Assembly: GCA_020744425.1 (NCBI GenBank)
Contig: JAGMUV010000017.1
Coordinates: 1,178,001-1,242,000 of the forward strand
Source of the DNA: Dactylonectria macrodidyma
Lineage: Eukaryota > Ascomycota > Sordariomycetes > Hypocreales > Nectriaceae
DNA: 64,000 nt
Reading direction: 5' to 3'
This document shows positions 12,301-22,153 of this stretch, in pieces. The position numbers were made by a program, and so were the translations under genes. The notes below the pieces were generated by a model. That model searched no databases. It was not told where the DNA came from and saw only the letters and a program-made list of their open reading frames with translations. Numbering within the stretch: the stretch's first letter is position 1; the number at the start of each line of letters is the position of its first letter.

Positions 12301-12856
12301 TGGGCTTTTTCAAGCATTACTCCAGATTTCAGACCGAGGAGATGAAGTCGGAAGGATTCGTGCTTTCCAACGCCTACTGCGCCGAAAGCTACGGGATGCT
12401 TTTGGGCATCTTATCGTGGAAGCATCCCAGCCATCCCCGGAAACTAAGCAAATGGCCTTGCTTTTGTGGCGCACATTCTTGATATGTATTTGGAAATTCT
12501 CAGGGCTGAGCGAAGTACAAGAGAATGTTCAAAAACTTCTCTGGCTCAGCGTCGCCAAAGTTAGTGAGCAAGTATACGAAGGACGATATACTCTCTGCAA
12601 TGAACTCGCCCTTCCACAACAATTTGGCAGAATACTCGAGGAGATTCAGAGTGAGTTCATGTCTCGTTATCCTGAGCATCTAATATCAGGCTCTACAAGC
12701 GATTTTGACACCAAGATGGACATAATGGAGCAACGCATTTCGAAGGTTATGGCCAGTTTGAATCATTGGTATTCGGAGTTGCAGGACGGAACACCCGACT
12801 TGAGTCCCGTACCAGCCAAATTACGTAAACCATTTGAAGACCTTTTTGTGGACTGA
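9312..12856 (+). CDS. Large regulator-like protein with atypical Zn2Cys6 cluster
   Basis: Six exons (9312-9507, 9588-9899, 9984-10327, 10382-10499, 10575-11254, 11312-12856) give 1064 residues. The first third is polar and rich in Pro, Ser and Gln. A Cys cluster follows, C-x2-C-x6-C-x5-C-x2-C-x12-C, split by the third intron just before its third Cys (CVRCWWTRIP then CKGGIPCEAC). The last spacing of 12 is longer than the usual 6-8. Downstream is a long, mostly helical region of about 700 residues without a domain I can name. This layout matches a group of fungal C6-finger-like proteins, presumably nuclear regulators. The first intron end is the least certain: a GC donor 30 bp downstream of the chosen GT is also in frame. 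Confidence 0.75.
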
Positions 12857-14706
12857 ATTGTACAGTCAACGGTTCTAGCTCGATGTGTGGGTGCACGCTT
12901 GAGTGAAGCTTTCATAGAGTAATATATAAAGTTCACGGTTTTGCCTTCCGACATCTAGCTTTTCTATCTAGCTTTTCCAGCCGCTTGACGCATCTCGAAG
13001 GGTTGATTGGGACAGCACGGCTTGCACCCTGATGCAGTAGAAGCTCTAGTCATTCTGAGTTGTTGTTGCCTTGGGCTTGGGTTTTGGGCCCTCACACTGT
13101 TATTCACTATTAGTTGTTATTATTTTTCTTGACTGTTTAACCTCTGGGGCCCCTCTGGGTGTGCGCTGCCAAGGGCCATAACCTTAATATAAAGTTCACG
13201 GATTCGTGTCGTTTGTTTGTCGAGCTTATCCTAGGTCCGTGTTCTTTCTACCCTCGCCATTCAAGTATCACCATTCAAGGTAACGAATGATGCTACCCAA
13301 AAAACACTAGCTTAGCTACCTCTATAGTCTCGTGTAGACTGAGGCGGTTCCTTGAATCACCTTCTAGTTTTTTTCGGCTCATGCATCTTTCCATATTCCC
13401 TCGTTCTCGTCAGCTTGCTTTGCTGTGCGGACCGCCGTCACATTCATCATCCGAGGAATCCTCCAATATTGAGCTTTCAAGCCGTCAGAGTCTCTCTCTC
13501 AACCCCTCCGACAATCGCATCCCATAGGTCTTTGTTCTTGGCTATCATCCCGCCGCGAGCTCTCCATTCGGTACCTACTCAATCATGAACCCATGCCGTC
13601 GCGTCTTCAGCCACATCATTCGAGCCAGTGGTAATAACCAACACCTTGAAGCCCTCACTTGGACGATGACGGAAGCGGAATGCGGCGATGTTGGCTTGCA
13701 GCTTGGATGGGTTGCTGGTCTAGGGGCGTCTCCGAAAGAGCCTTCGTTCTCGAGGCGGACAGATGCAATAACAGTGAGTCGGTTCGTCTCGGGTTTAAAG
13801 ACTAACACCCATACTGCCTTAGTGTTGAGCCGTCCATTATCAAGGTAGGAACTACTGGGGCGGATGAAGCGAGCGACAGGAGGGATGGCTTGACGGCCGA
13901 TGCTGGCTGGAAATAGGTCACCCGGGGTAGAGGCCAAGGGTGGCACAAACTTGGTGGGAAAGATGCTGCCTGTGCCCCGTCTAATGGCATTATGCGTGCG
14001 TTCCAACATAGAGGAGGGTAGATGGTAGCTGCACTGCAGCCCGTGCCTAAGCTGCCGTTGGGTTGATCGGTTGCCTAAGTCGAGAGCGGGCCACTGTACT
14101 CCATATCAATGCCATCCCTAGTTTCATCGTCCAACTGCTCATAAACATCCTGCTTACCTTCCTCTGCCATCATCCCGTCCATAAACCATCATCTACGCAG
14201 CAGGAACCGCAACAAACCAAGCCGTGGCGACGGCAGATCAGACGTCCATTGGTTAGCCAGACGAGGTTATCTAGATTGATTGGCGTGTTGACGGATGATG
14301 GACCATGCGATGGAGAGCTGCATTTCAGGAACAGAGATGAGTCGCATGTGAGCGGTCCAAAGCGAAGCGGAGGGAGATGCTATTCTCGTGAGGTCGCAGG
14401 CCGCGACAAGAATAGTTACGGCCTCAGGCAATAAGGTCCATCCATAAAAAGAGGCATAGGGCTCGCTCCCGCTTCAAGTTGCTATGATTTTTAGAAGTTT
14501 GGAAGGGCGACGGGGATGATCTAAGAGTTGAGGGCCTAGAAATGAGATTGCTAAGAGGGAATTGGGCTACTCAGCCTGAGGTAGCTGATGAGCGACTATG
14601 TCGAAGTTGAAATGCGGCCATCTGCAACGACGAAGAAGTCACTTGTGTTTCTGCTCAGGATACCAATTGAACCTTATAAAATTCTACTATTTAAAATTTC
14701 ATGCTT
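12857..14706. other. Intergenic, 1.85 kb, no recognisable gene
   Basis: Open frames of up to 144 codons occur here (for example 13575-14009 on minus), but none has a recognisable domain or coherent splice partners. A 13-bp tandem pair built on ATCTAGCTTTTC is at 12951-12976. The string AATATAAAGTTCACGG at 13186-13201 is nearly repeated at 12921-12938. Confidence 0.5.
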
Positions 14707-15730
14707 CTATTTGCCGAACTTTTCTAGATTCTCAGGTCCGGTCTCTCGTGCCACCCTCTTGACCTCTTCCTCGCCAAGCTCTTGGAAGATATCGAATCCC
14801 CACCGTGTCTGCCAGTTGTAGCGCTTGTTCCTTTCCAGCGCATTCAACTGATCGAAGGCGTCTTGAGGCAGCTCCTTGACTTGGACGTTGGACTCGATTC
14901 TGCTGGGGGTCACACTCTTCGGCAACACCACGCTTCCACGCTGCACGCCCCATGAGTAGAGCACTTGGCCAATGTCCAGGCTCAGCTTCTTGGCGAGTTC
15001 TGCGACCAGCGGGTCGTCGACCGTTCGGGCCTCTCCGGTCTGGTTATTTCCGAGGGGTGAGTAGGCAGCAAGTTGGATGCCCTTGGACTTGCAGTAGTCG
15101 AACAGAGCAGGCTGCTGCAGGTATGGGTGAGCCTCAATCTGATTCACTGCTGGAATAACCTTTGTCTTGCTGATGAGGTCGTCGAGTCGGTTCTTGGTGA
15201 AGTTGGACACGCCAATAGCCCGGACTTTTCCAGTGTCGAGGAGTTTCTCCATGGCGGCGTATGTTACAGCAGGGTCAATGTCCGCGAGCTCAAAAACACC
15301 GTCCGAGTCAATTGGGAACCAGTTGTCACAAGACTTGAAAGCCCTGTCATGACTATTAGCTCGTTCCTTCACATAAGCGCAAATGCAAAACTTACACGGG
15401 CCAGTGCATTAAGAAAAGGTCAAGGTAATCAGTCCCCAAATCCTTGAGCGTCTTATCAAGTCCTTTCTCAACATCTTCAGGTGCGTGCTTGGTATTCCAT
15501 AGCTTGCCCGTGATGAAGATGTCAGACCTCTGAACGCCACTCTTGCGAATGCCTTCGCCGACTTCAACCTCATTGCGGTAGATAGCGGCGCAATCGATAT
15601 GCTTGTATCCGCTCTTGAGTGCAATCTCGACGGCCTTCTCAACCTGGCCGGGAGGTGCTTGCCAGGTGCCAAAGCCAACGGCGGGAATCTTGGCTCCGGT
15701 GTTGAGGACAAAGTCTGTCTGGAGAGGCAT
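14707..15730 (-). CDS. Aldo/keto reductase (AKR superfamily)
   Basis: Two exons (15396-15730 and 14707-15343, 52-bp intron) give 323 residues, the normal AKR length. The N-terminus [17 protein letters not shown] is the family's opening strand pair. The catalytic tetrad is visible: Asp and Tyr in [11 protein letters not shown], Lys in [10 protein letters not shown] and His in [21 protein letters not shown] and the NADPH-binding [12 protein letters not shown] also match. It would reduce aldehydes or ketones with NADPH in the cytosol; similarity is to glycerol dehydrogenase/aldehyde reductase-type fungal AKRs such as GCY1. It is single-copy here, and a link to the metabolite genes upstream is only possible. 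Confidence 0.92.
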
Positions 15731-16136
15731 TGTGAATGTTGATGTTGTAGAGGGTTGGTGCGAAGAGAGATGATAAGCGGTATAAGCCTAACGACTTCGG
15801 GAGATTCTGGTGATTGGTTTGACCACCACGGCGTATAAAATAGTTTACATACAGTGTCATGATCGCTTGTTCGAAAGTGTCCCGAAGTCGGTCGCGGCGG
15901 ATTTGACGGACTAACTACCGTTAGTCGGCGGGTCTGGCATGAGCGGTTTCAATACACGGATAAATATCCGCCAGCCCTTGACCTGCTCCACGACTTGTCA
16001 CAAATGCGGAGCCAGAACTGGAGCCCAGGTCATGATTCAGACTGCGAGAATGAAGAAGAGTCCATGAGCAAGATAACTAAACGTATAATTACTATTATTC
16101 GTGATATTATGTAAGCCCTCACAACGCCCTAATGCC
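15731..16136. other. Short intergenic stretch between AKR start and STAND gene end
   Basis: This 406-bp stretch holds the AKR promoter on the left and the 3' end of the NACHT gene on the right. I see nothing else in it. Confidence 0.5.
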
Positions 16137-19066
16137 TCATTTCTTGTCCTTGTTTTTCAGCCTCGCCACCAGCCTCCTGAAAAGTCCTGGGCCTCCCTTG
16201 AGCCCTTTCCTTGCTTTGCCAGTTGCCTTGTTCGCTTTGGCTCCACCGCCTAATTTCCGCTGGTCGCCGGGCCCACAGCCATACTGTTCAAGTAGCGTAA
16301 GTACTTCCGTGAACCATTTTTCATCATCGGAACTATTGGCGTCATCCTCATCAACAAATGCGTCGTCGCCATTGCCGTCTAAACCTAAACCTGACGCGAA
16401 CTTTCCGACAGTATCGTATAAATCTTCGCCAGATCCTGTCATGCAGCGATTTTCATCAACCTCGAGTATGAAGCGAATAACGTCAAGCCGGTCAGGTCGG
16501 AGGCCTGCCGCACGACAATATTCCAAGCGAGAATCTTGAACCAATCGTTCAGGTTGGAGACGATCGAAGATGGCCGCTTCCAGGAGTGATATCCTGTTGG
16601 GCTGAGAGAGGAGGAGCGATTTATCCTGCGAGACCTTACTTTTGACGTAAAAGGTCAGCCCGGCCCGCGCAGCAGCGCTGACGTAGGAACACTCGAGGCG
16701 GTTTTCATCTTGGAACTGATACGCGAGCCAAATATCGGCGGAAAAAGAGCTGGGATTCCCTCCTGTCGGTTTCCTAGAATCACTCAATTGGGTATCCATG
16801 TCCATGAAACTTTCCGTAACTCTGTGGACTCCGTCGAGAGCCTGAATGAGGCGATCCTCCGATACCCGATTCGATGATCTTGCGCCATATGCAAAGTCGA
16901 ATGCATCCATGACATAATCGAAACACGTCGCCAAGCCGGCATTTACACCACTCTTGTCGCTGGAGTAGTGCAGTACAGTCGATTCCAACAAGCTCATATT
17001 GGGCTCAAAGTCCGGGGGTGACTTGGATCGGATTTCCTCCCACATCTTGTCCTCACGTATCCATTCCGCTGCAGAGCGGTGGAGGAAGCGCACGCCACTC
17101 GATGACAGCTCGCAGATGCCTCGTGTATGACCGTCGAGAATTCTCTTCATCACTTTCGGGATGCCTTGTCGTTTCACCGGGTCTGTCACGACGTGAGGAC
17201 TTTCCCCAATAGCGAGCCATATAACGTTGGTGTTCCCGTCGCCCAGGGTAAGTAGTTGGAATATTTTGGAAGTAGTTGCGAGTCTCTCTTGTGGAATCGA
17301 GGACCAAATATTGTCATAGAGGCCCTTCATATCCCTCGGGATCTCAGCAAGCTTCTCTTGCAGGTGCGACAACGACGGCGTGTCAACAAGAGTCGCGAGA
17401 AGAGACCTCACAACGAGATTGACCCAGAGGAAAACACCCTCCGCCTTTTCGATGATCTCCTTCAGCAGCGCGTTCGCCTCTTCGGCAAAGACTACAGACA
17501 GTTCCTGAAACGCAACAGAATCATCAAACTTCGTTTGCACAAAGTGCTCAATATCTTTGTACGTCAGACTCTGCATCGTCAGTGAAAAATCTTTCCTGAA
17601 TGCATCAGAAAAGATGTTCCAAGGTCGACTCGATACGCAGACTTTGACATGATGTCGCGTGATGATGTCTTTAATCCAGTGAACGAGACCTCCAGGCGAG
17701 TGTCCCTTTTCTCCAAACTCGTCGAGTCCGTCAATCAAAAGGACGAGTTGGAATTCCTTTCTATGATATGAGCATAGCGCTTCGAATGACTCTTTCAGCT
17801 CTCGCCACTTCCAGTCTGGAGCAACCGTCTCGCTTCCCAGGAGGTTGTACAAAGCCCATCGCCTTGGCGTAACAAGTGGAATGAGATCCTGCCTCTCAGA
17901 CAGGCATTGGTGAAGAATGGTGCGGATGAGACCTTCTTGCGACCTCTCGCTTTCGGAACCCGGATTCCAGAAGAAGAAGCCAGCTAACATCAGCGGTAGA
18001 TCCCCTGCATAGTTTCTGAGGCTGTCCCGGAGTTGTGGGTTTTGGTAAATGTACTTCATCAGAGTTGACTTTCCGGATCCCGGCTTGCCAGTGATCCAGT
18101 AGAGGGAATCGTCCGTTTTCTGAAGCCACTCTGGAAAGCTTGCCCATTCTAGCTTTTCTCCATTCTCGTCGGATTGCTCGTCACGGAAGATCCAGTTGTA
18201 TGTGCTAGCGTATGCCTCCGGGATCGCTTCCTCCCTCGCATAGATCTCTCGAAAGCGCAAGCTGGTGAGAATCTTCATACTAATTGGCAGGTCGCCGTTC
18301 TTTGGCACGTTGGCTGACTGGGAGTAACTGAAGAGATCGCCGCTCTGGCTACTAGCCCAGAATTTCCGGTCGATGCCCCAGAGAGTATTGACAAGATTTG
18401 CATTCTTTCGGGCCACGTGGCTGGTGTCCTCTTGAATCGTCAGCTGCATCAGCTCCTTTGCGAACACTTGGGCTGTGTTGTCGCGGCGATCGAGCTTTGA
18501 GACGATCTGGTCGAGACGATCCTTCAAGTCACCATGCCTATGGCCATCTTGCCTCGTCTCTTCCCTGGGAACTGGTTAATCCGAGAACTATCACAATGTT
18601 TGGTGTCGCAACAATACCAGACAGAAACAAGCGTGGTGATGGTGATCTGAGACCGGATTTCCAGTAGGTTTTCCTTCAAGGCTTCGATCTCACTCTTTTT
18701 CCATATGGCTTTGAGGGCGGAGGCTAGACTATTTGCCGCGGTGCTGATTTTGCTCGATCCTGGTTTATTTGCCTGTAGCTCGCCAATGGCCGATTTCAGC
18801 TTGTTGCTAGCATCAATAGACCGCGCGGACAGCGCTCGCAAGGTCGACTCGGATGCTGAGGACGTCGACGACGCGGCTTCCAGGTGGTTCTGCAGCTGTT
18901 CGCTGAGACTCGACAAATCTTCGGACAGTGTGGTCAGCTCGACGTCTCGGGCGGTATGACCTGATGCGCTCTGGTAGATCTCGATGGTGTCTGACAAGAG
19001 GCGACTGCCAAAGTCAACCAGACCGATGACGGCGGCTGCCACCTGGAATGCATTTATGGGATCCAT
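16137..19066 (-). CDS. NACHT-domain STAND protein (fungal NLR-like) without C-terminal repeats
   Basis: Two exons (18618-19066 and 16137-18564, 53-bp intron) give 958 residues. The N-terminal ~150 residues (MDPINAFQVAAAVIGLVDFG..., helical) match the fungal N-terminal effector-like domain of STAND proteins. The NACHT NTPase carries a P-loop GKPGSGKST near residue 308 and a Walker B LVLLIDGLDEFGE near 427, followed by the helical region common in fungal NACHT proteins with this N-terminus. The tail is acidic and then very basic, ending KNKDKK. No WD40, ankyrin or TPR array is present, so the usual sensor part is missing or replaced. Such proteins are oligomerising switches in heterokaryon incompatibility and fungal innate recognition. 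Confidence 0.85.
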
Positions 19067-20260
19067 CTCGATCGGATGTGACCATGGAAAGGGGAGGTTC
19101 GAGGCAGATATTCAGCTGAGGATGAGGGAAAATGAACGAGGCAGCCAACGAGGCGGACAGAAGCCAATCAGCCCCGAGAATTCGCATCGGGCAGCGTCGC
19201 CAGCAGGGGTTAGACCGGGATATGTGACATGTCTGATGAGGGCGCCAAAACAGGTTTTAGCTCAGTAAGGCTGTGGCTGTGATGGCAATATGTACAACGG
19301 TCATTGCGCACTCGATGGTAGGATTGGAATTTGCGCATTCTGATTCTCGTTGAAATCGAAGTTTAGCGGCAAAAACCGATCTTCGGAATGCGATATTTGC
19401 TGTGCTCATGATAACATGAGGAAATACCCTACCTTACTTTGCCCGTCAAGTTCATATCATAGAAACCAATTACTTTACCCTAGAGGCTGAGAAAAGCGCT
19501 TCTGTGAATATTTTTGAACTATTAATATGTCGGCGAAAGCTCTCAAACTTGGGCTTCTGGGTAATATTTATACGCGGTCAGGCCCTAACCGCCTGACGAG
19601 CTCCACATGCAACCCATCTCCCCAGCTTCCGCGTATCGTCATTCCCGCGCGAGACAACCTCCGGGCGGAAGTATTTTCTATTGGAGATTACACACGCAAA
19701 TATCGAAATTGTGGAATATGAAGACCTTGCCACGCTGTCAACAATCCTTGTGGAATGCGAGCAGCCATTTGCCAGAAGAATCTACTCTTCTCTCTGGGAC
19801 GGTAGAGCGGTTGTAATGCCGTGGCAGGAACACGGCCATCAACCACGCAAGATACATATTAGGACGGAAAAGGGCATGAAGAATTTTAATAGCAGGATAC
19901 AAAACATTGAGATTGAACCAACTTGTAGCCTATTCCCGGTCACCCTGGGCCTTCATTTGCCCTTGGCCAACCACATACTCTGAGCCTTAAAACTTCCCAG
20001 TCTAGCAGCAAACAGGGTCTGCTCGAGATGCGCTCTCATAGGCGCTCCTAAATGCGGCTTCTGAGTGAGAATGAGGGGTTGTCTTGGCTGTTTTATTGCT
20101 CGCTCAATCACCACTAATTAATAAATTCACTGGCACCTGACACCGGCTCTCACACCATCAACCATCCAAGCAAAGCACAGAACACGCCCTTTGACAGTTT
20201 GAGAGTGGTGCCTCGGCTTTATACTTTTCAGACGCACATGTCCATCTGATTCGTGCCATC
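19067..20260. other. Intergenic, 1.2 kb
   Basis: Holds the divergent promoters of the NACHT gene and the MATE gene. A 100-codon frame at 19681-19983 has a protein-like stretch (EIVEYEDLATLSTILVECEQ) but no recognisable family and no clear start exon; it may be a gene remnant. Confidence 0.4.
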
Positions 20261-21700
20261 ATGGATCATCTATACGACGCACCAAACGATGACCTAGCGC
20301 ATTCAGAGAACACACCTCTGCTCCGAGACCAGTCCGGTCCTGTGTCAGAATCCACAGGCACATGGTTCGAGATACAACCTCTGCTTCGCCAATCTCCGCT
20401 TCTTGTAGTCACATACCTTTTGCAGTACTTCCACTGTATCCTCGCTAACCTCATCGCTGGCCATCTGGGTGCTGACGACCTGGCCGCTTCCAGCATCGGC
20501 GCTACAACAATCGCAATCTTTGGTTCGGTTTTCATCTCTGGCATGGCGACAGCCCTCGACACATGCGCCCAGAGCTACGGTTCAGGGGATCTAACCCGTG
20601 TCGGCCTACACATTCAAAAAATGGTGCTGATGATGGCAGTCACTTGCATTCCCATCAGCGCCCTCTTCATCATGTCACCGTCTCTTCTGCCTTTCATAGT
20701 CAAGCAGCCTGAACTCGCCGTCAAGGCTGGGTCCTTTCTTCGCATTAACTTGATTGGACTCCCTGCGTAAGCTCTCTTTGAGGCCGCCAAGAGGTTTCTG
20801 AGCATCCAAGGCGACTTTCATTCAGTCATGACCATCATGGTGATGTGTACTCCCCTCAATGTGCTCTTGAGTTACACCCTTTCCTTCACCGTCGACATGG
20901 GTCTGGATGGAGCTGCTCTAGGCTCATCGCTGAGTCAAATAGTCAGAGTGGCGATTCTGCTGCTCTACATTGCCATGTTTGGCCAGTGGTCGCACAAATG
21001 CTGGAATGGCTTCTCTCGCGAAGCTCTCAGGAATTGGGGTCCCATGGCGGGCCTATCCTTTGCCGGTTCAATTGCAGTCCTCAGCGAGTACGCGGCCTTC
21101 GAGATTCTGACATTTTGCACCTCATAGTTGAGCACCTATCATCTGGCAGCACAGTCTATCTTGATGACGATATCAATTGCCGCCTGGCACATTCCCTTCT
21201 CTATCAGCGTCGTCAGCAGCTACCGTATCGGAAACTTGGTCGGGGCTGACTTAGTCAAGACTGCCAAATCCGCGGCTGCTGTGCATGGCCTCGTGTTCAT
21301 CGCAGCTGGATTTCTCAGTGCCACCACTACATTCTTGCTCCGACACCGGATACCTCGACTCTTTACCAACGACCCTCGGATCCTGCAGATCTGTGAGCAG
21401 ACCGTAGTGGCCGTGTCTCTACTTCAGATTGCCGAAGCGCTTCTCTGTGGGACAAATGGGTTGCTGAGAGGCCTAGGGCGTCAATCTTTCGCTGCATATG
21501 TCGTGCTTGCTGTCAACTATCTGGGCGCGGTGCCAATATCGATCTGGCTTGAACTGGGAAGTCCTCATTGGGGACTGATGGGATTCTGGGCTGGGTTGCC
21601 GACCGGGATGTTTGTGATTGTGGGCATTCAGGCTCTTTACATGAGGCTGATCAAATGGGAACAATGTGTCGATGACGCTCCCGCGAGGGTGGAGTCTTGA
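20261..21700 (+). pseudogene. MATE-family multidrug/toxin efflux transporter, interrupted by two in-frame stops
   Basis: One continuous frame of 480 codons from ATG 20261 to TGA 21698-21700 encodes a typical fungal MATE transporter: acidic N-terminus, then about twelve hydrophobic segments (LVVTYLLQYF, ANLIAGHLGADDLAASSIG, LGSSLSQIVR, NLVGADLVKTAKSAA, GTNGLLRGLGRQ). Two nonsense codons break it: TAA at 20768-20770 inside PA-stop-ALFEAAKRF and TAG at 21125-21127 inside FCTS-stop-LSTYHLAAQS. In MATE relatives these places usually hold Tyr or another aromatic residue. There is no frameshift and no degeneration elsewhere, so inactivation looks recent. The first stop also creates a strong donor-like GTAAGC, but splicing there would remove conserved sequence. 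A sequencing or assembly error is possible. Confidence 0.85.
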
Positions 21701-22153
21701 CAGTTGACGCTCTAATATTCCATGACTCCAGGGCATGCTCTTTGTGAGCAAATGGTGAAGAGGGGGCTTGGCGGTGGACAAAAGGGGCGGACGAAGGGTA
21801 AGAGTGGGCAAAGGACGACTGCCAATTCGGCTATAGGTGCATTTTTATCGCATTATATAAACTATAGAGAACATTAAAGGCTTAAACTGCTCAATTTTTT
21901 AGTAATATCTACCACTCCAGGCTGCCATCTCATAATAGTTTCAGCCTAAGGTACCTATGCATGAGGATGCGTGGCTGTGATCTAGACATAGGTAGATAAT
22001 CATGTGGCTGTGGCATCAGCCGATGCGCTCATTTCAATCAATCTTCCTCTCTGATCCATCAAATCCAGCGTCCCCACGCCACGTCAGCGTGTCTGGTATC
22101 CCTCTTCTACTCGAATTCAACGCCTAGCAGTGTTCCAGTTTAGCCACCAATCC
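21701..22153. other. Intergenic, MATE 3' end to HET gene promoter
   Basis: This 453-bp stretch is A/T-rich around 21840-21910. No gene or clear motif was found. Confidence 0.45.

Noticed and set aside
13575..14009. 144-codon minus-strand frame
   Set aside because: Composition is random-like and the overlapping plus-strand frames are equally long; no family recognised.
19527..19983. Possible small gene between NACHT and MATE genes
   Set aside because: Two overlapping frames look weakly protein-like, but no intron joins them and no family is recognised.
20767..20806. GTAAGC donor at the first MATE stop as a real intron
   Set aside because: Splicing out this part would delete the conserved ALFEAAKRF segment and would not bypass the second stop.
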